From NCBI GenBank assembly GCA_027080755.1, contig JALWQC010000276.1:1-5357 (forward strand): a DNA stretch of 5,357 nt, given 5' to 3'. The DNA is from Paracoccaceae bacterium (GTDB lineage: Bacteria; Pseudomonadota; Alphaproteobacteria; Rhodobacterales; Rhodobacteraceae). Below the pieces are notes generated by a model, which made no database searches, was not told the origin of the DNA, and saw only the letters and a list, made by a program, of their open reading frames with translations. The translations under genes were made by a program, and so were the position numbers. This document shows, one piece after another, positions 1 to 5,357 of this stretch. The number at the start of each line of letters is the position of its first letter. Within the stretch, counting starts at the first letter, position 1.

Positions 1-67
1 CACCCGGTGCCGCGCATCCCGAACCATTGATAGTTCGCGAGGGACGCTCTGGCGGCTTGCTGTTCAT
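1..67 (-). CDS. Possible 5' end of an unrecognised leftward gene (partial)
   Basis: An ATG at 67-65 on the minus strand opens a frame that stays open to the left edge (22 codons, beginning MNSKPPERPS). I do not recognise the product. In favour: a complete CtrA box lies about 75 bases upstream and a perfect inverted repeat sits two bases before the ATG, an arrangement that would suit a promoter and leader. Against: third-position GC of these codons is lower than in the neighbouring genes, and the only Shine-Dalgarno-like bases (AGGGCG) lie inside the inverted repeat. An alternative reading is that a plus-strand gene ends at the TGA at 28-30 (last residues HPVPRIPNH); those few codons do have high third-position GC. 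Sequence further left would decide. Confidence 0.25.
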   Translation of the reverse strand, partial: MNSKPPERPSRTINGSGCAAPG

Positions 68-69
68 AG

Positions 70-90
70 GTCTACGCCCTGGGCGTAGAC
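70..90. repeat. Perfect inverted repeat, 10-bp arms, 1-base centre
   Basis: The left arm GTCTACGCCC (70-79) is the exact reverse complement of the right arm GGGCGTAGAC (81-90), around T80. As RNA it could fold into a 9-bp GC-rich stem with a 3-base loop. No T-run follows on either strand, so it is not a standard intrinsic terminator. It could be a dimeric-regulator operator or a leader hairpin for the possible gene starting at 67, whose only SD-like sequence lies inside it. The symmetry is seen directly; the role is inferred. Confidence 0.75.
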
Positions 91-140
91 GGAGGGGACA
101 CAACGGCGGATCGCTCTATTTTCAAGTGTGCCGACTTGCA

Positions 141-156
141 TTAACTTTACCTTAAC
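141..156 (+). promoter_or_regulatory. Candidate CtrA-binding box
   Basis: TTAA (141-144), seven bases, then TTAAC (152-156) is an exact match to the full CtrA recognition sequence TTAA-N7-TTAAC known from Caulobacter and other alphaproteobacteria. It lies just beyond the 3' end of the DUF3553 gene, about 75-90 bases upstream of a possible leftward ATG at 67 and about 220 bases upstream of the chpT start. The leftward gene is the likelier target by distance. Regulation of chpT from this position is possible but would act across the DUF3553 coding region. Confidence 0.6.
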
Positions 157-160
157 GATA

Positions 161-355
161 TTATCGCAGGGTATCGGAAACAGATCCCCCGACCACCGTC
201 TCAAGCAGGATAACCGCACCGTTGATCACCACCTTCCCCGCATGCTCGAAATTCACGGTAATACGCGTGCCGGCAACCGATTGCACCTGCCCCTTGCCCC
301 AGTCCGGGCGGGCCGGATGGCGCACAAGGTCGCCGGGCTGCAAAAATTCGTTCAT
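161..355 (-). CDS. DUF3553 domain-containing protein
   Basis: A 64-aa protein matching the DUF3553 family, small alphaproteobacterial proteins of unknown function. The characteristic segment runs GDLVRHPARPDWGKGQVQSV (residues 8-27) and continues through ITVNFEHAGKVVING (32-46). It is rich in short beta strands and resembles a small SH3/KOW-like barrel; that fold is my inference. There is no signal peptide or membrane segment. The start is the ATG at 355-353, preceded by GGGGGA with a 4-base spacer. The reading frame stays open much further upstream over chpT, but that stretch has no family similarity. The gene diverges from chpT with 21 bases between start codons, so any promoter must lie inside chpT. 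Its stop (161-163) is next to a CtrA box. Confidence 0.85.
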   Translation of the reverse strand: MNEFLQPGDLVRHPARPDWGKGQVQSVAGTRITVNFEHAGKVVINGAVILLETVVGGSVSDTLR

Positions 356-376
356 CCTATCCCCCGAGGTTTTCCC

Positions 377-967
377 ATGACTACGTCCACAACCGACGCG
401 CTGGTATCTTCGCGCATCTGTCACGATTTGATAAGCCCTGTCGGCGCCATCGGCAACGGGTTGGAGCTTCTGGACGCCCTTGGCAGCAGCACGCCGGAGC
501 TGGCCCTGATTGCCGAAAGTGTCGATAGCGCCAAGGCAAAGCTGCAGTTTTTCCGCATCTGTTTCGGCCAAAGCACTGCGGAATCCACCGTGGCGGCGCG
601 CGATGTGCAGGCCACTGCCGATGCCATGCTGACCACCGCGCGCCAATCGCTGGTCTGGCAGGACCTTGCGCCCTCCAGCCCGCGCCAACAGGTGAAACTG
701 CTGTATCTGGCGCTGCTGTGTGTGGAAACGGCCCTGCCGCTGGGCGGGGTGATCAGCGTGGCGCAAACCCGCGACGGCTGGGAAATCCGGGCGCAGGCCA
801 CGCGGCTGCAACAGGATGATATCTGGCGCGTGCTGGACTGGGACATGCCGCCCGAGCCGATCACACCGGCCCGGGTGCAATTCGTGCAGCTGCGCGATCT
901 GGCCCGCGATATGGGGCTGGTGCCGAAGATCGGTTTTGCCGGCGATGTGCTGACGGTCAGCCTGTAG
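377..967 (+). CDS. chpT: Histidine phosphotransferase ChpT
   Basis: A 196-aa cytoplasmic protein that in alphaproteobacteria carries phosphate from the hybrid kinase CckA to the response regulator CtrA (and to CpdR). The N-terminal helical-hairpin dimerisation segment carries the phospho-acceptor motif: [20 protein letters not shown] at residues 11-30 puts the phosphorylated histidine at His16. A second conserved ChpT patch, [10 protein letters not shown], is at 55-64. The rest (about 75-196) fits the degenerate Bergerat-like C-terminal domain, which lacks convincing ATP-binding boxes, as is normal for ChpT. The start at 377 has GAGG (366-369) with 7-base spacing, and family similarity begins directly after it. 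The frame is open back to 128, but that part is antisense to DUF3553 and unlike ChpT. The 3' end overlaps the convergent gamma-carbonic-anhydrase gene by 11 bases. Confidence 0.92.
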   Translation: MTTSTTDALVSSRICHDLISPVGAIGNGLELLDALGSSTPELALIAESVDSAKAKLQFFRICFGQSTAESTVAARDVQATADAMLTTARQSLVWQDLAPSSPRQQVKLLYLALLCVETALPLGGVISVAQTRDGWEIRAQATRLQQDDIWRVLDWDMPPEPITPARVQFVQLRDLARDMGLVPKIGFAGDVLTVSL

Positions 968-1484
968 CCACCAGACCGTCGCGGAACCGGCGCATGTTGG
1001 CCTGATAATGCAGGGCGGACAGGCGCTGCGCCTCTATTGCGGTGGCATCCAGCATACGCACCACCTTGCCCGGCGCGCCCATCACCAGCGAACCGTCGGG
1101 GATTTCCTTGCCCTCGGTCACCAGCGCCCCGGCCGCAATCAGGCAATTCGCCCCGATTTTCGCACCGTTCAGGATGGTTGCCCCCATGCCAATCAGGCTG
1201 TTGTCGCCAACCGTGCAGCCGTGCAGCATGGCCTTGTGCCCCACCGTCACCCCCTGCCCGATCACCAGCGGAAAGCCCATGTCCGTGTGCATCACCGTAT
1301 TTTCCTGCACATTGCTGCCCGCACCGATGGTGATCCGTTCATTGTCCCCGCGCAGCGTGCAGCCGAACCAGACAGAGGCCCCGCTCTCCAGCACCACATC
1401 CCCGACCAGATTGGCATCCGGCGCCACCCAGTAGTCCCCGTCGGCGGGAAATTGCGGGGCGCGCCCGTCGAGTTCATAAATCAT
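957..1484 (-). CDS. Gamma carbonic anhydrase family protein (YrdA/PaaY-like)
   Basis: A 175-aa left-handed beta-helix protein of hexapeptide repeats (about residues 15-140), expected to form trimers with a metal ion at each subunit interface. The three metal-ligand histidines of the family are present: His66 (VMHTD), His83 (VGHKAM) and His88 (LHGC). The active-site Arg46-Asp48 pair (LRGDNE) and Gln60 are also present. The long acidic loop of the archaeal enzyme Cam is absent, as in YrdA/CaiE-type members, so real carbonic anhydrase activity is uncertain. A C-terminal helix covers about 147-172. The ATG at 1484-1482 overlaps the gmk stop as ATGA, implying an operon and coupled translation. The 3' end overlaps the end of chpT by 11 bases. 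Confidence 0.9.
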   Translation of the reverse strand: MIYELDGRAPQFPADGDYWVAPDANLVGDVVLESGASVWFGCTLRGDNERITIGAGSNVQENTVMHTDMGFPLVIGQGVTVGHKAMLHGCTVGDNSLIGMGATILNGAKIGANCLIAAGALVTEGKEIPDGSLVMGAPGKVVRMLDATAIEAQRLSALHYQANMRRFRDGLVATG

Positions 1485-2125
1485 TTGTGCAGCTCCTCGA
1501 ATTCGGCATTCAGACGCTGGACAAAGGCCACCAGCTCGGGGTGGCGCTCGCGGCGCAGGCGTTCGGCGTGCAATATGGCCCGCAGGTCCTTTTCCGCCCG
1601 TTCCAGATCGTCGTTAACCAGAACGTAATCATATTCGGCCCAGTGGCTGATCTCGTCGCGCGACTGCGCCATGCGCTTGGCGATGGTTTCCTCGCTGTCC
1701 TGCCCGCGGCTTTTCAGGCGCTCTTCCAGTGCCGCAATCGACGGGGGCAGGATGAAAATCGACACCACCGCATCCTTCAGGCTGGAATTGCGGATCTGCT
1801 GCCCGCCCTGCCAGTCCACATCAAACAGCACATCCTTGCCCGATCCCATCGCCGCCCCCCCCGGTGCGCGCGGGGTGCCGTAGAGGTTCCCGAACACCTC
1901 CGCATATTCCAGCATTCCGCCATCGGCGACCAGGGATTCGAAATCCTCGCGGGTCTTGAAATAATACTCGCGCCCGTCCTTTTCGCCCTGCCGCGGGGGG
2001 CGGGTGGTGGCGGAAACGGAAAACTGCACATCCGGATCGTCCTGCAACACAAGCCGCGACAGCGTGGATTTTCCCGCACCCGAAGGCGAGGACAGAATGA
2101 TCAATAGGCCGCGGCGGCTGGTCAT
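1481..2125 (-). CDS. gmk: Guanylate kinase
   Basis: A 214-aa cytoplasmic enzyme that phosphorylates GMP to GDP with ATP, essential for GTP and dGTP supply. The P-loop is at about residues 12-21 ([10 protein letters not shown]). The GMP-binding region comprises [19 protein letters not shown] (38-56), Glu73 (LEYAEVFGN) and Tyr82-Gly-Thr. The FDVDWQG segment (101-107) supplies the catalytic and GMP-contacting aspartates. The LID region [17 protein letters not shown] is at 136-152. Length is typical. The ATG at 2125 has AGGAG six bases upstream; an in-frame ATG at 2152 lacks a good Shine-Dalgarno and would add nine residues atypical of the family. The first gene of a two-gene operon with the gamma-carbonic-anhydrase gene. 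In many relatives yicC lies upstream of gmk; here a divergent PAS gene does. Confidence 0.95.
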   Translation of the reverse strand: MTSRRGLLIILSSPSGAGKSTLSRLVLQDDPDVQFSVSATTRPPRQGEKDGREYYFKTREDFESLVADGGMLEYAEVFGNLYGTPRAPGGAAMGSGKDVLFDVDWQGGQQIRNSSLKDAVVSIFILPPSIAALEERLKSRGQDSEETIAKRMAQSRDEISHWAEYDYVLVNDDLERAEKDLRAILHAERLRRERHPELVAFVQRLNAEFEELHK

Positions 2126-2131
2126 GGCAGG

Positions 2132-2136
2132 CTCCT
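2132..2136 (-). promoter_or_regulatory. Ribosome binding site fixing the gmk start
   Basis: AGGAG on the minus strand, six bases before the ATG at 2125-2123. This strong site argues for that start over the in-frame ATG at 2152, which has no comparable sequence upstream. Confidence 0.8.
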
Positions 2137-2180
2137 GTTTGTTCGGGAACATTTGATAGATTCCGCCGCCCAGATCAAGC

Positions 2181-2190
2181 CCCGATCGGG
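2181..2190. repeat. 10-bp perfect palindrome CCCGATCGGG
   Basis: A self-complementary decamer between the TTAACC cluster and the gmk start, about 56-65 bases upstream of the gmk ATG. It could be part of an operator or chance in GC-rich DNA. No regulator family is recognised. Confidence 0.35.
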
Positions 2191-2200
2191 TCGGAGATTC

Positions 2201-2227
2201 TTAACCATTCTTAACCTCTTGTTAACC
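2201..2227 (+). promoter_or_regulatory. Triple TTAACC array containing a full CtrA box
   Basis: TTAACC occurs at 2201-2206, 2211-2216 and 2222-2227. The second and third are separated exactly as TTAA-N7-TTAAC (2211-2226), a perfect CtrA consensus. The first and second have N6 spacing, a near-match that could give a second, weaker dimer site. A GATTC (2196-2200), the GANTC target of the CcrM methylase, directly precedes the array. The array lies 95 bases upstream of the PAS-protein ATG and 76 bases upstream of the gmk ATG, so either or both could be targets. The plus-strand orientation and the downstream extended -10 favour the PAS gene. Confidence 0.65.
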
Positions 2228-2261
2228 AAGCATCGGCAAAATGCTCCAAATACCTCTAAAA

Positions 2262-2270
2262 TGTTATACA
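2262..2270 (+). promoter_or_regulatory. Candidate extended -10 promoter for the PAS gene
   Basis: TGT followed by TATACA fits an extended -10 (TGnTATAAT, five of six in the hexamer). No good -35 lies 17 bases upstream, as expected for extended -10 or activator-dependent promoters. Transcription would start near 2277, about 45 bases before the ATG, placing the CtrA box centre near -58. The hexamer lies within a 13-bp inverted repeat, AATGT-TAT-ACATT (2260-2272). Confidence 0.45.
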
Positions 2271-2309
2271 TTAAGGAAACAGTAACGATTACCACGCGGT
2301 AGATTGAAC

Positions 2310-2315
2310 AGGAGG
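2310..2315 (+). promoter_or_regulatory. Consensus ribosome binding site of the PAS gene
   Basis: A perfect AGGAGG six bases before the ATG at 2322. It fixes that start over an upstream TTG (2304), which overlaps the region just before this site, and over the later in-frame ATG at 2340. Confidence 0.85.
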
Positions 2316-2321
2316 CCCGAT

Positions 2322-2969
2322 ATGGCCGGCGCGATTGATATGACACAGAAAAACACGATTATGATCCTGCAGAATCACTGGGATTCCCTGCGCGAGGGCA
2401 ACCTGCCCCCGTTCCGCTCGGAAATCTCGCCGCGAGAAATGCCCGATGTGCTGGACACGCTGTTCATTCTGGAACATCTGGCCGAGGGCGACACCCGCGT
2501 GCGCATTGCCGGCCTGCAGATCTGCGAGATGATGGGAATGGAGGTACGCGGCCGCGCCGCCGAAGGGTTTTTCCGGGACACCGACAGCGCCGAATTCCGC
2601 GAGCTGCTGAACGCGGTGATGCAAGGCCCCGACATCGCCCATCTGGAACTGGAAGGGCGGGACACGACCGGAAAGGCCGCGCTGCTGGAAATGGTCCTGC
2701 TGCCCCTGCGCAGCGATTTCGGCGAGGTAAACCGCATCATCGGCTGCCTGAGCGCCCCTGACACCGGCTTTGCCGCCCCGCTGGAATTCGCCATACTGAC
2801 GGCCGAGCTGACCCCCGTCGGGCGCAACCGCCGCCGCGCGCCGGGCTTTGCCGGCAAGGGCTTCGCCCCCTTCACCCCCACCCTGCGCAGCATCGACGGC
2901 GACGCGGGAAAAGGCGGCGCCCTGCCGGAAGGGATGCGCAAAACCGCAAAGCTGAAGGTCGTTGTCTGA
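2322..2969 (+). CDS. Single-PAS protein of the PAS_5 (DUF1457) family
   Basis: A 215-aa cytoplasmic protein. Residues about 12-150 match the PAS_5 type common in alphaproteobacteria: a lead helix with WDSLREGNLPPFRSEISPRE (20-39), then PDVLDTLFILEHLAEGDTRVRIAGL and ICEMMGMEVRGR, where the PAS core begins, and a final strand near 135-145. Residues about 165-215 form a basic, Gly/Pro/Arg-rich tail that looks disordered. There is no kinase, GGDEF/EAL or DNA-binding domain, so it probably works through protein partners; no ligand can be assigned. Single-PAS proteins such as Caulobacter MopJ affect the CtrA pathway; a similar role here is inference, supported by the CtrA box upstream. It may be cotranscribed with the small gene 50 bases downstream. 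Confidence 0.85.
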   Translation: MAGAIDMTQKNTIMILQNHWDSLREGNLPPFRSEISPREMPDVLDTLFILEHLAEGDTRVRIAGLQICEMMGMEVRGRAAEGFFRDTDSAEFRELLNAVMQGPDIAHLELEGRDTTGKAALLEMVLLPLRSDFGEVNRIIGCLSAPDTGFAAPLEFAILTAELTPVGRNRRRAPGFAGKGFAPFTPTLRSIDGDAGKGGALPEGMRKTAKLKVVV

Positions 2970-2984
2970 TTCCGGGAGTCCGGT

Positions 2985-3013
2985 TTGAGGCCGGCGGGGA
3001 TATCTGCTATCCT
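2985..3013 (+). promoter_or_regulatory. Candidate sigma-70 promoter giving a leaderless mRNA
   Basis: TTGAGG (2985-2990), a 17-base spacer, then TATCCT (3008-3013), preceded by TGC so that it also fits an extended -10. Six bases after the -10 comes A3020, the first base of the ATG of the next gene. Transcription starting there would give a leaderless message. Both hexamers match consensus at only four of six positions. Confidence 0.4.
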
Positions 3014-3019
3014 CGGGGC

Positions 3020-3259
3020 ATGACCGATTTTTCCAAACTCAAACGGCCCAGACAGCCCATGCCGGCGGATGTCCGCGATATATTGCAACAACGCGGGCTA
3101 CTGGCCGCCTATCAGGCGCGACCGGCCTATCAGCAGAATGACTACCTCGGCTGGATCGGGCGGGCCAAACGGGCGCAAACGCGCATGAAACGGCTGGAAC
3201 AGATGCTGGCAGAACTGGAAAACGGCGGCGTTTACATGAAGATGGCCTGGAAGGGCTAA
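3020..3259 (+). CDS. Small YdeI/OmpD-associated-type protein
   Basis: A 79-aa protein resembling the short C-terminal domain of the YdeI/OmpD-associated family (bacteriocin-protection type, PF13376). The diagnostic stretch is ARPAYQQNDYLGWIGRAKRA (33-52), followed by TRMKRLEQMLAELENG (54-69), mainly helical and basic. It stands alone without the longer N-terminal domain of full-size family members. The cellular role is not known with confidence. There is no signal peptide or membrane segment. The ATG at 3020 has only a poor Shine-Dalgarno (GGGG four bases or fewer upstream), which fits a leaderless start from the promoter just before it; readthrough from the PAS gene is the alternative. Its TAA overlaps the convergent serB stop by 4 bases. 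Confidence 0.8.
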   Translation: MTDFSKLKRPRQPMPADVRDILQQRGLLAAYQARPAYQQNDYLGWIGRAKRAQTRMKRLEQMLAELENGGVYMKMAWKG

Positions 3260-4098
3260 ACGTAGTCCGCCTCGGCTATGCCTTGCAGGGCCAGCAGGGC
3301 GCGCAGGTCGGAATGGTTCAGGACCACATCGGCAGCGGCGGCCAGCGTCGGCTTGGCGTGATAGGCGACGCCCAGACCGGCGGCTTCAACCATCGCGCGG
3401 TCATTGGCCCCGTCCCCGACCGCAATCACATCGTCAAGGGCAATGCCCCGTTCCCCCGCCAGACGGTTGAGCGTATCCAGTTTGGCCTGTTGCCCAAGGA
3501 TCGGCTGCCCCACCTGCCCCGTCAGGCGGCCGTTTTCCAGCAGCAGGGTGTTGGCCTGATGCAGGGCAAAACCGGCCTCGGCCGCGACTTTTTCGGTGAA
3601 ATAGGTGAAACCGCCGGACACAAGCGCCGTAAACGCCCCGAGGGCCGCCATGGTTTGCACCAGCGTTTGCGCCCCCGGGTTAAGGCGGATCCGGTCCGCG
3701 TAGCATTGGGCCAGCGCGGTTTCGGGCAGGTCTTTCAGCAGGGCAACCCGTTCGCGCAGCGCCCCGTCGAAATCCAGTTCGCCGCGCATGGCGCGCTCGG
3801 TGATTTCGGAAACCTGCGCCTTGACGCCGGCGAAATCGGCCAGCTCGTCGATGCACTCGACATTGATCATGGTGCTGTCCATATCCGCGATCAGCAGCTT
3901 TTTGCGCCGGTTGGCGGCGGGCACCAGATTGACATCGACGCCGGGAATCTCCGGCAGGGTGATATCGCCGGGCACGGCAAATTCCACCGCGCAATCGCCA
4001 AGGCGGTCAGGCTCGGCCCCGACAAGATCCGCCACTTGATCGGGGGTTTCCTCGTCAATGCCGACCGCAGAGGTCAGAACCAGAAAATGTGTCATCAT
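3256..4098 (-). CDS. serB: Phosphoserine phosphatase SerB
   Basis: A 280-aa HAD-superfamily enzyme catalysing the last step of serine synthesis, O-phosphoserine to serine plus phosphate, in the cytoplasm. Residues 1-65 form a short regulatory, ACT-like N-terminal region. HAD motif I is DMDST (72-76), with nucleophile Asp72 and acid/base Asp74. The substrate-specifying [10 protein letters not shown] follows at 78-87. Motif II is SGG (161-163), the motif III lysine is Lys206 (AKLDTL), and motif IV is GDGAND (228-233). All catalytic residues are intact. The ATG at 4098 overlaps the DAHP synthase stop as ATGA; an adjacent ATG at 4095 is equally possible and sits at better spacing (7) from AAGG. 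The frame is open far upstream, but that part lies inside the DAHP synthase gene and is not protein-like. Likely cotranscribed with DAHP synthase. Confidence 0.93.
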   Translation of the reverse strand: MMTHFLVLTSAVGIDEETPDQVADLVGAEPDRLGDCAVEFAVPGDITLPEIPGVDVNLVPAANRRKKLLIADMDSTMINVECIDELADFAGVKAQVSEITERAMRGELDFDGALRERVALLKDLPETALAQCYADRIRLNPGAQTLVQTMAALGAFTALVSGGFTYFTEKVAAEAGFALHQANTLLLENGRLTGQVGQPILGQQAKLDTLNRLAGERGIALDDVIAVGDGANDRAMVEAAGLGVAYHAKPTLAAAADVVLNHSDLRALLALQGIAEADYV

Positions 4099-5357
4099 AC
4101 GGCCTTGCGCTGTGCCTCGTCGCGGGCTTGCAGTTCCTTGGCAACCAGGAACGCCAGTTCCAGCGACTGCGAGGCATTGAGCCGCGGGTCGCAGGCGGTG
4201 TGGTAGCGGCTGGACAAGTCGCCATCGGTCACGGCGCGCACACCGCCGGTGCATTCGGTGACATCCTTGCCGGTCATCTCGAAATGCACACCGCCGGCAT
4301 AGGTGCCCTCGGCCTGATGGACGGCGAAGAATTCGCGCACCTCGGCCAGAACCTGCTCGAACGGGCGGGTTTTGTAACCGCTTTCGGATTTGATCGTGTT
4401 GCCGTGCATGGGATCGCAGGACCAGACGACCTTGCGCCCCTCGCGTTCCACGGCGCGGATCAGGGCGGGCAGATGATCCCCGACCTTGCCGGCGCCGAAA
4501 CGGGCGATCAGGGTCAGGCGGCCGGCCTCGTTTTCCGGGTTCAGGCGGTCGATCAGGCGCAGCAGGTCGTCGGGCTCTATTGTCGGGCCGCATTTCATGC
4601 CGATGGGGTTTTGCACCCCGCGGGCAAATTCCACATGCGCCCCGTCCAGCTGGCGGGTGCGGTCCCCGATCCACAGCATATGGCCGGAACCGGCAACCGG
4701 CAGGCCGGTGGTGGAATCGGTGCGGCACAGGGCCTCTTCATATTCCAGAAGCAGAGCTTCGTGGCTGGTGTAGAAATCGACCCGTTTCAGCGAATCCGCG
4801 GTAGAGGAATCAACGCCGGCGGCCTCCAGAAAGGCCATGGAATCGGCGATCCGGTCGGCCAGCTCGCGGTATTCCTCGTAGCCCTCGGCATCTTTGGTGG
4901 ATTCCAGCGTCCAGCTATGCACCCGTTTCATATCGGCAAAACCGCCCTGCGAGAAGGCGCGCAGCAGGTTCAGCGAAGCGGCGGCCTGTGTATATGCCTC
5001 CAGCATGCGGCGCGGATCGGGGATGCGTGATTCCGGCGTCGGGGCGATATCGTTGATGATATCCCCGCGATAGGAGGGCAGCTCCACCCCGTTGACCGTT
5101 TCGAAATCGGCAGAGCGCGGCTTGGCGAACTGTCCGGCCATACGCCCGATTTTCACCACCGGCTTTTTGGCGCCATAGGTCAGCACCACGGCCATTTGCA
5201 GCATCACCTTATAGGTGTCGCGGATCAGGTCGGCGCCGAATTCCTCGAAGCTTTCGGCACAATCGCCGCCCTGCAACAGAAACGCGCGCCCTTCGGCCAC
5301 CTCGCCCAGCTGGCGCTTCAGGCGCCGTGCCTCGCCGGCAAAAACCAGCGGCGGATA
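4095..5357 (-). CDS. Class II DAHP synthase (3-deoxy-7-phosphoheptulonate synthase), 5' end missing
   Basis: The last 420 codons of the enzyme that condenses phosphoenolpyruvate and erythrose 4-phosphate into DAHP, the first committed step to chorismate and aromatic amino acids. It is the class II (plant/AroH-II type) form, cytoplasmic. Metal ligands by comparison with the Mycobacterium enzyme: Cys33 (GGDCAESF), His318 (CDPMHGNT), Glu360 (VHFEMTG) and Asp390 (ACDPRLN), numbering the visible part. The spacings of the last three (42 and 30) match that enzyme. [14 protein letters not shown] and [15 protein letters not shown] are also typical. The frame continues through a GTG at 5300 to the edge with family-like sequence ([19 protein letters not shown]), so the true start lies outside, probably about 35-45 codons further. 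It is followed directly by serB. Confidence 0.95.
   Translation of the reverse strand, partial: YPPLVFAGEARRLKRQLGEVAEGRAFLLQGGDCAESFEEFGADLIRDTYKVMLQMAVVLTYGAKKPVVKIGRMAGQFAKPRSADFETVNGVELPSYRGDIINDIAPTPESRIPDPRRMLEAYTQAAASLNLLRAFSQGGFADMKRVHSWTLESTKDAEGYEEYRELADRIADSMAFLEAAGVDSSTADSLKRVDFYTSHEALLLEYEEALCRTDSTTGLPVAGSGHMLWIGDRTRQLDGAHVEFARGVQNPIGMKCGPTIEPDDLLRLIDRLNPENEAGRLTLIARFGAGKVGDHLPALIRAVEREGRKVVWSCDPMHGNTIKSESGYKTRPFEQVLAEVREFFAVHQAEGTYAGGVHFEMTGKDVTECTGGVRAVTDGDLSSRYHTACDPRLNASQSLELAFLVAKELQARDEAQRKAV

Noticed and set aside
70..90. The inverted repeat as an intrinsic terminator
   Set aside because: No run of T follows on either strand: GGAGGGG on the plus side, CTATGAAC on the minus side.
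128..376. An 83-codon N-terminal extension of the chpT frame
   Set aside because: It lies antisense to the DUF3553 gene and has no ChpT similarity, whereas the ATG at 377 has GAGG at good spacing and starts right before the conserved ChpT helix.
356..880. Upstream extension of the DUF3553 frame over chpT, and another minus-strand frame at 421-1146
   Set aside because: The translations are Arg/His/Gln-rich or Arg/Ser-rich shadows of high-GC coding sequence, without family features, and they oppose a well-supported gene.
1614..1619. TTAACC inside gmk as another CtrA site
   Set aside because: It is a single half-site without a partner at N7 spacing and lies within coding sequence; the TTAA at 3680 inside serB is likewise alone.
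1487..2107. Plus-strand open frame of about 206 codons opposite gmk
   Set aside because: It is antisense to a gene with complete guanylate kinase motifs; the product is not recognisable and has no credible ribosome site.
2968..2980. Two GANTC sites eight bases apart after the PAS gene as a methylation-controlled promoter
   Set aside because: GANTC occurs at several places in the window at about the chance rate or below, and these two are not tied to a CtrA-like site.
4099..4728. A 210-codon N-terminal extension of serB
   Set aside because: It overlaps the DAHP synthase gene on the same strand in another frame and translates to Pro/Arg/His-rich sequence; SerB of normal length starts at 4098 or 4095.
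4089..5030. Long plus-strand open frame opposite DAHP synthase
   Set aside because: It is a shadow frame on a strongly conserved enzyme; the Gly/Ala/Gln/His-rich translation has no recognisable domain.

Overview
The window looks like chromosomal DNA from an alphaproteobacterium, most likely Rhodobacterales (Roseobacter/Rhodobacter group). The evidence is a GC-rich sequence with strong third-position GC, a ChpT-type histidine phosphotransferase next to a DUF3553 gene, a PAS_5 (DUF1457-type) single-PAS protein, a class II DAHP synthase, and full-length CtrA-type boxes (TTAA-N7-TTAAC) in the non-coding gaps. The assignment rests on protein character and motifs, not on a database search.

Layout, left to right. 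Positions 1-160 hold no confident gene. They contain a perfect 10-1-10 inverted repeat (70-90), which abuts a possible leftward start codon (67), and one complete CtrA box (141-156). DUF3553 (161-355, minus) and chpT (377-967, plus) diverge, with only 21 bases between their start codons. chpT runs tail-to-tail into a gamma-carbonic-anhydrase-family gene (957-1484, minus) with an 11-base overlap. That gene is translationally coupled (ATGA) to the upstream guanylate kinase gmk (1481-2125, minus). A 196-base gap (2126-2321) follows, carrying three TTAACC units, two of which form a perfect CtrA box, plus an extended -10. It separates gmk from a divergent PAS_5 protein (2322-2969, plus). A 79-aa YdeI/OmpD-associated-type protein (3020-3259, plus) follows; its own candidate promoter would give a leaderless mRNA. 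It converges with a 4-base overlap on serB (3256-4098, minus), which is ATGA-coupled to a class II DAHP synthase that runs off the right edge (4095-5357, minus).

Most genes are housekeeping: nucleotide metabolism (gmk), serine synthesis (serB) and the shikimate entry step (DAHP synthase). The distinctive theme is CtrA signalling. ChpT is the phosphotransferase that passes phosphate from CckA to CtrA, and two perfect CtrA boxes lie within about 2 kb, one near chpT and one before a PAS protein. By my reading the tetramer TTAA occurs only eight times in the window. Six of those are in the two non-coding gaps, and four of the six are arranged with exact N7 spacing. This suggests a small CtrA-responsive cluster that may feed back on the phosphorelay. 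I see no mobile element, CRISPR array, tRNA or rRNA, and no clearly novel multi-gene system.
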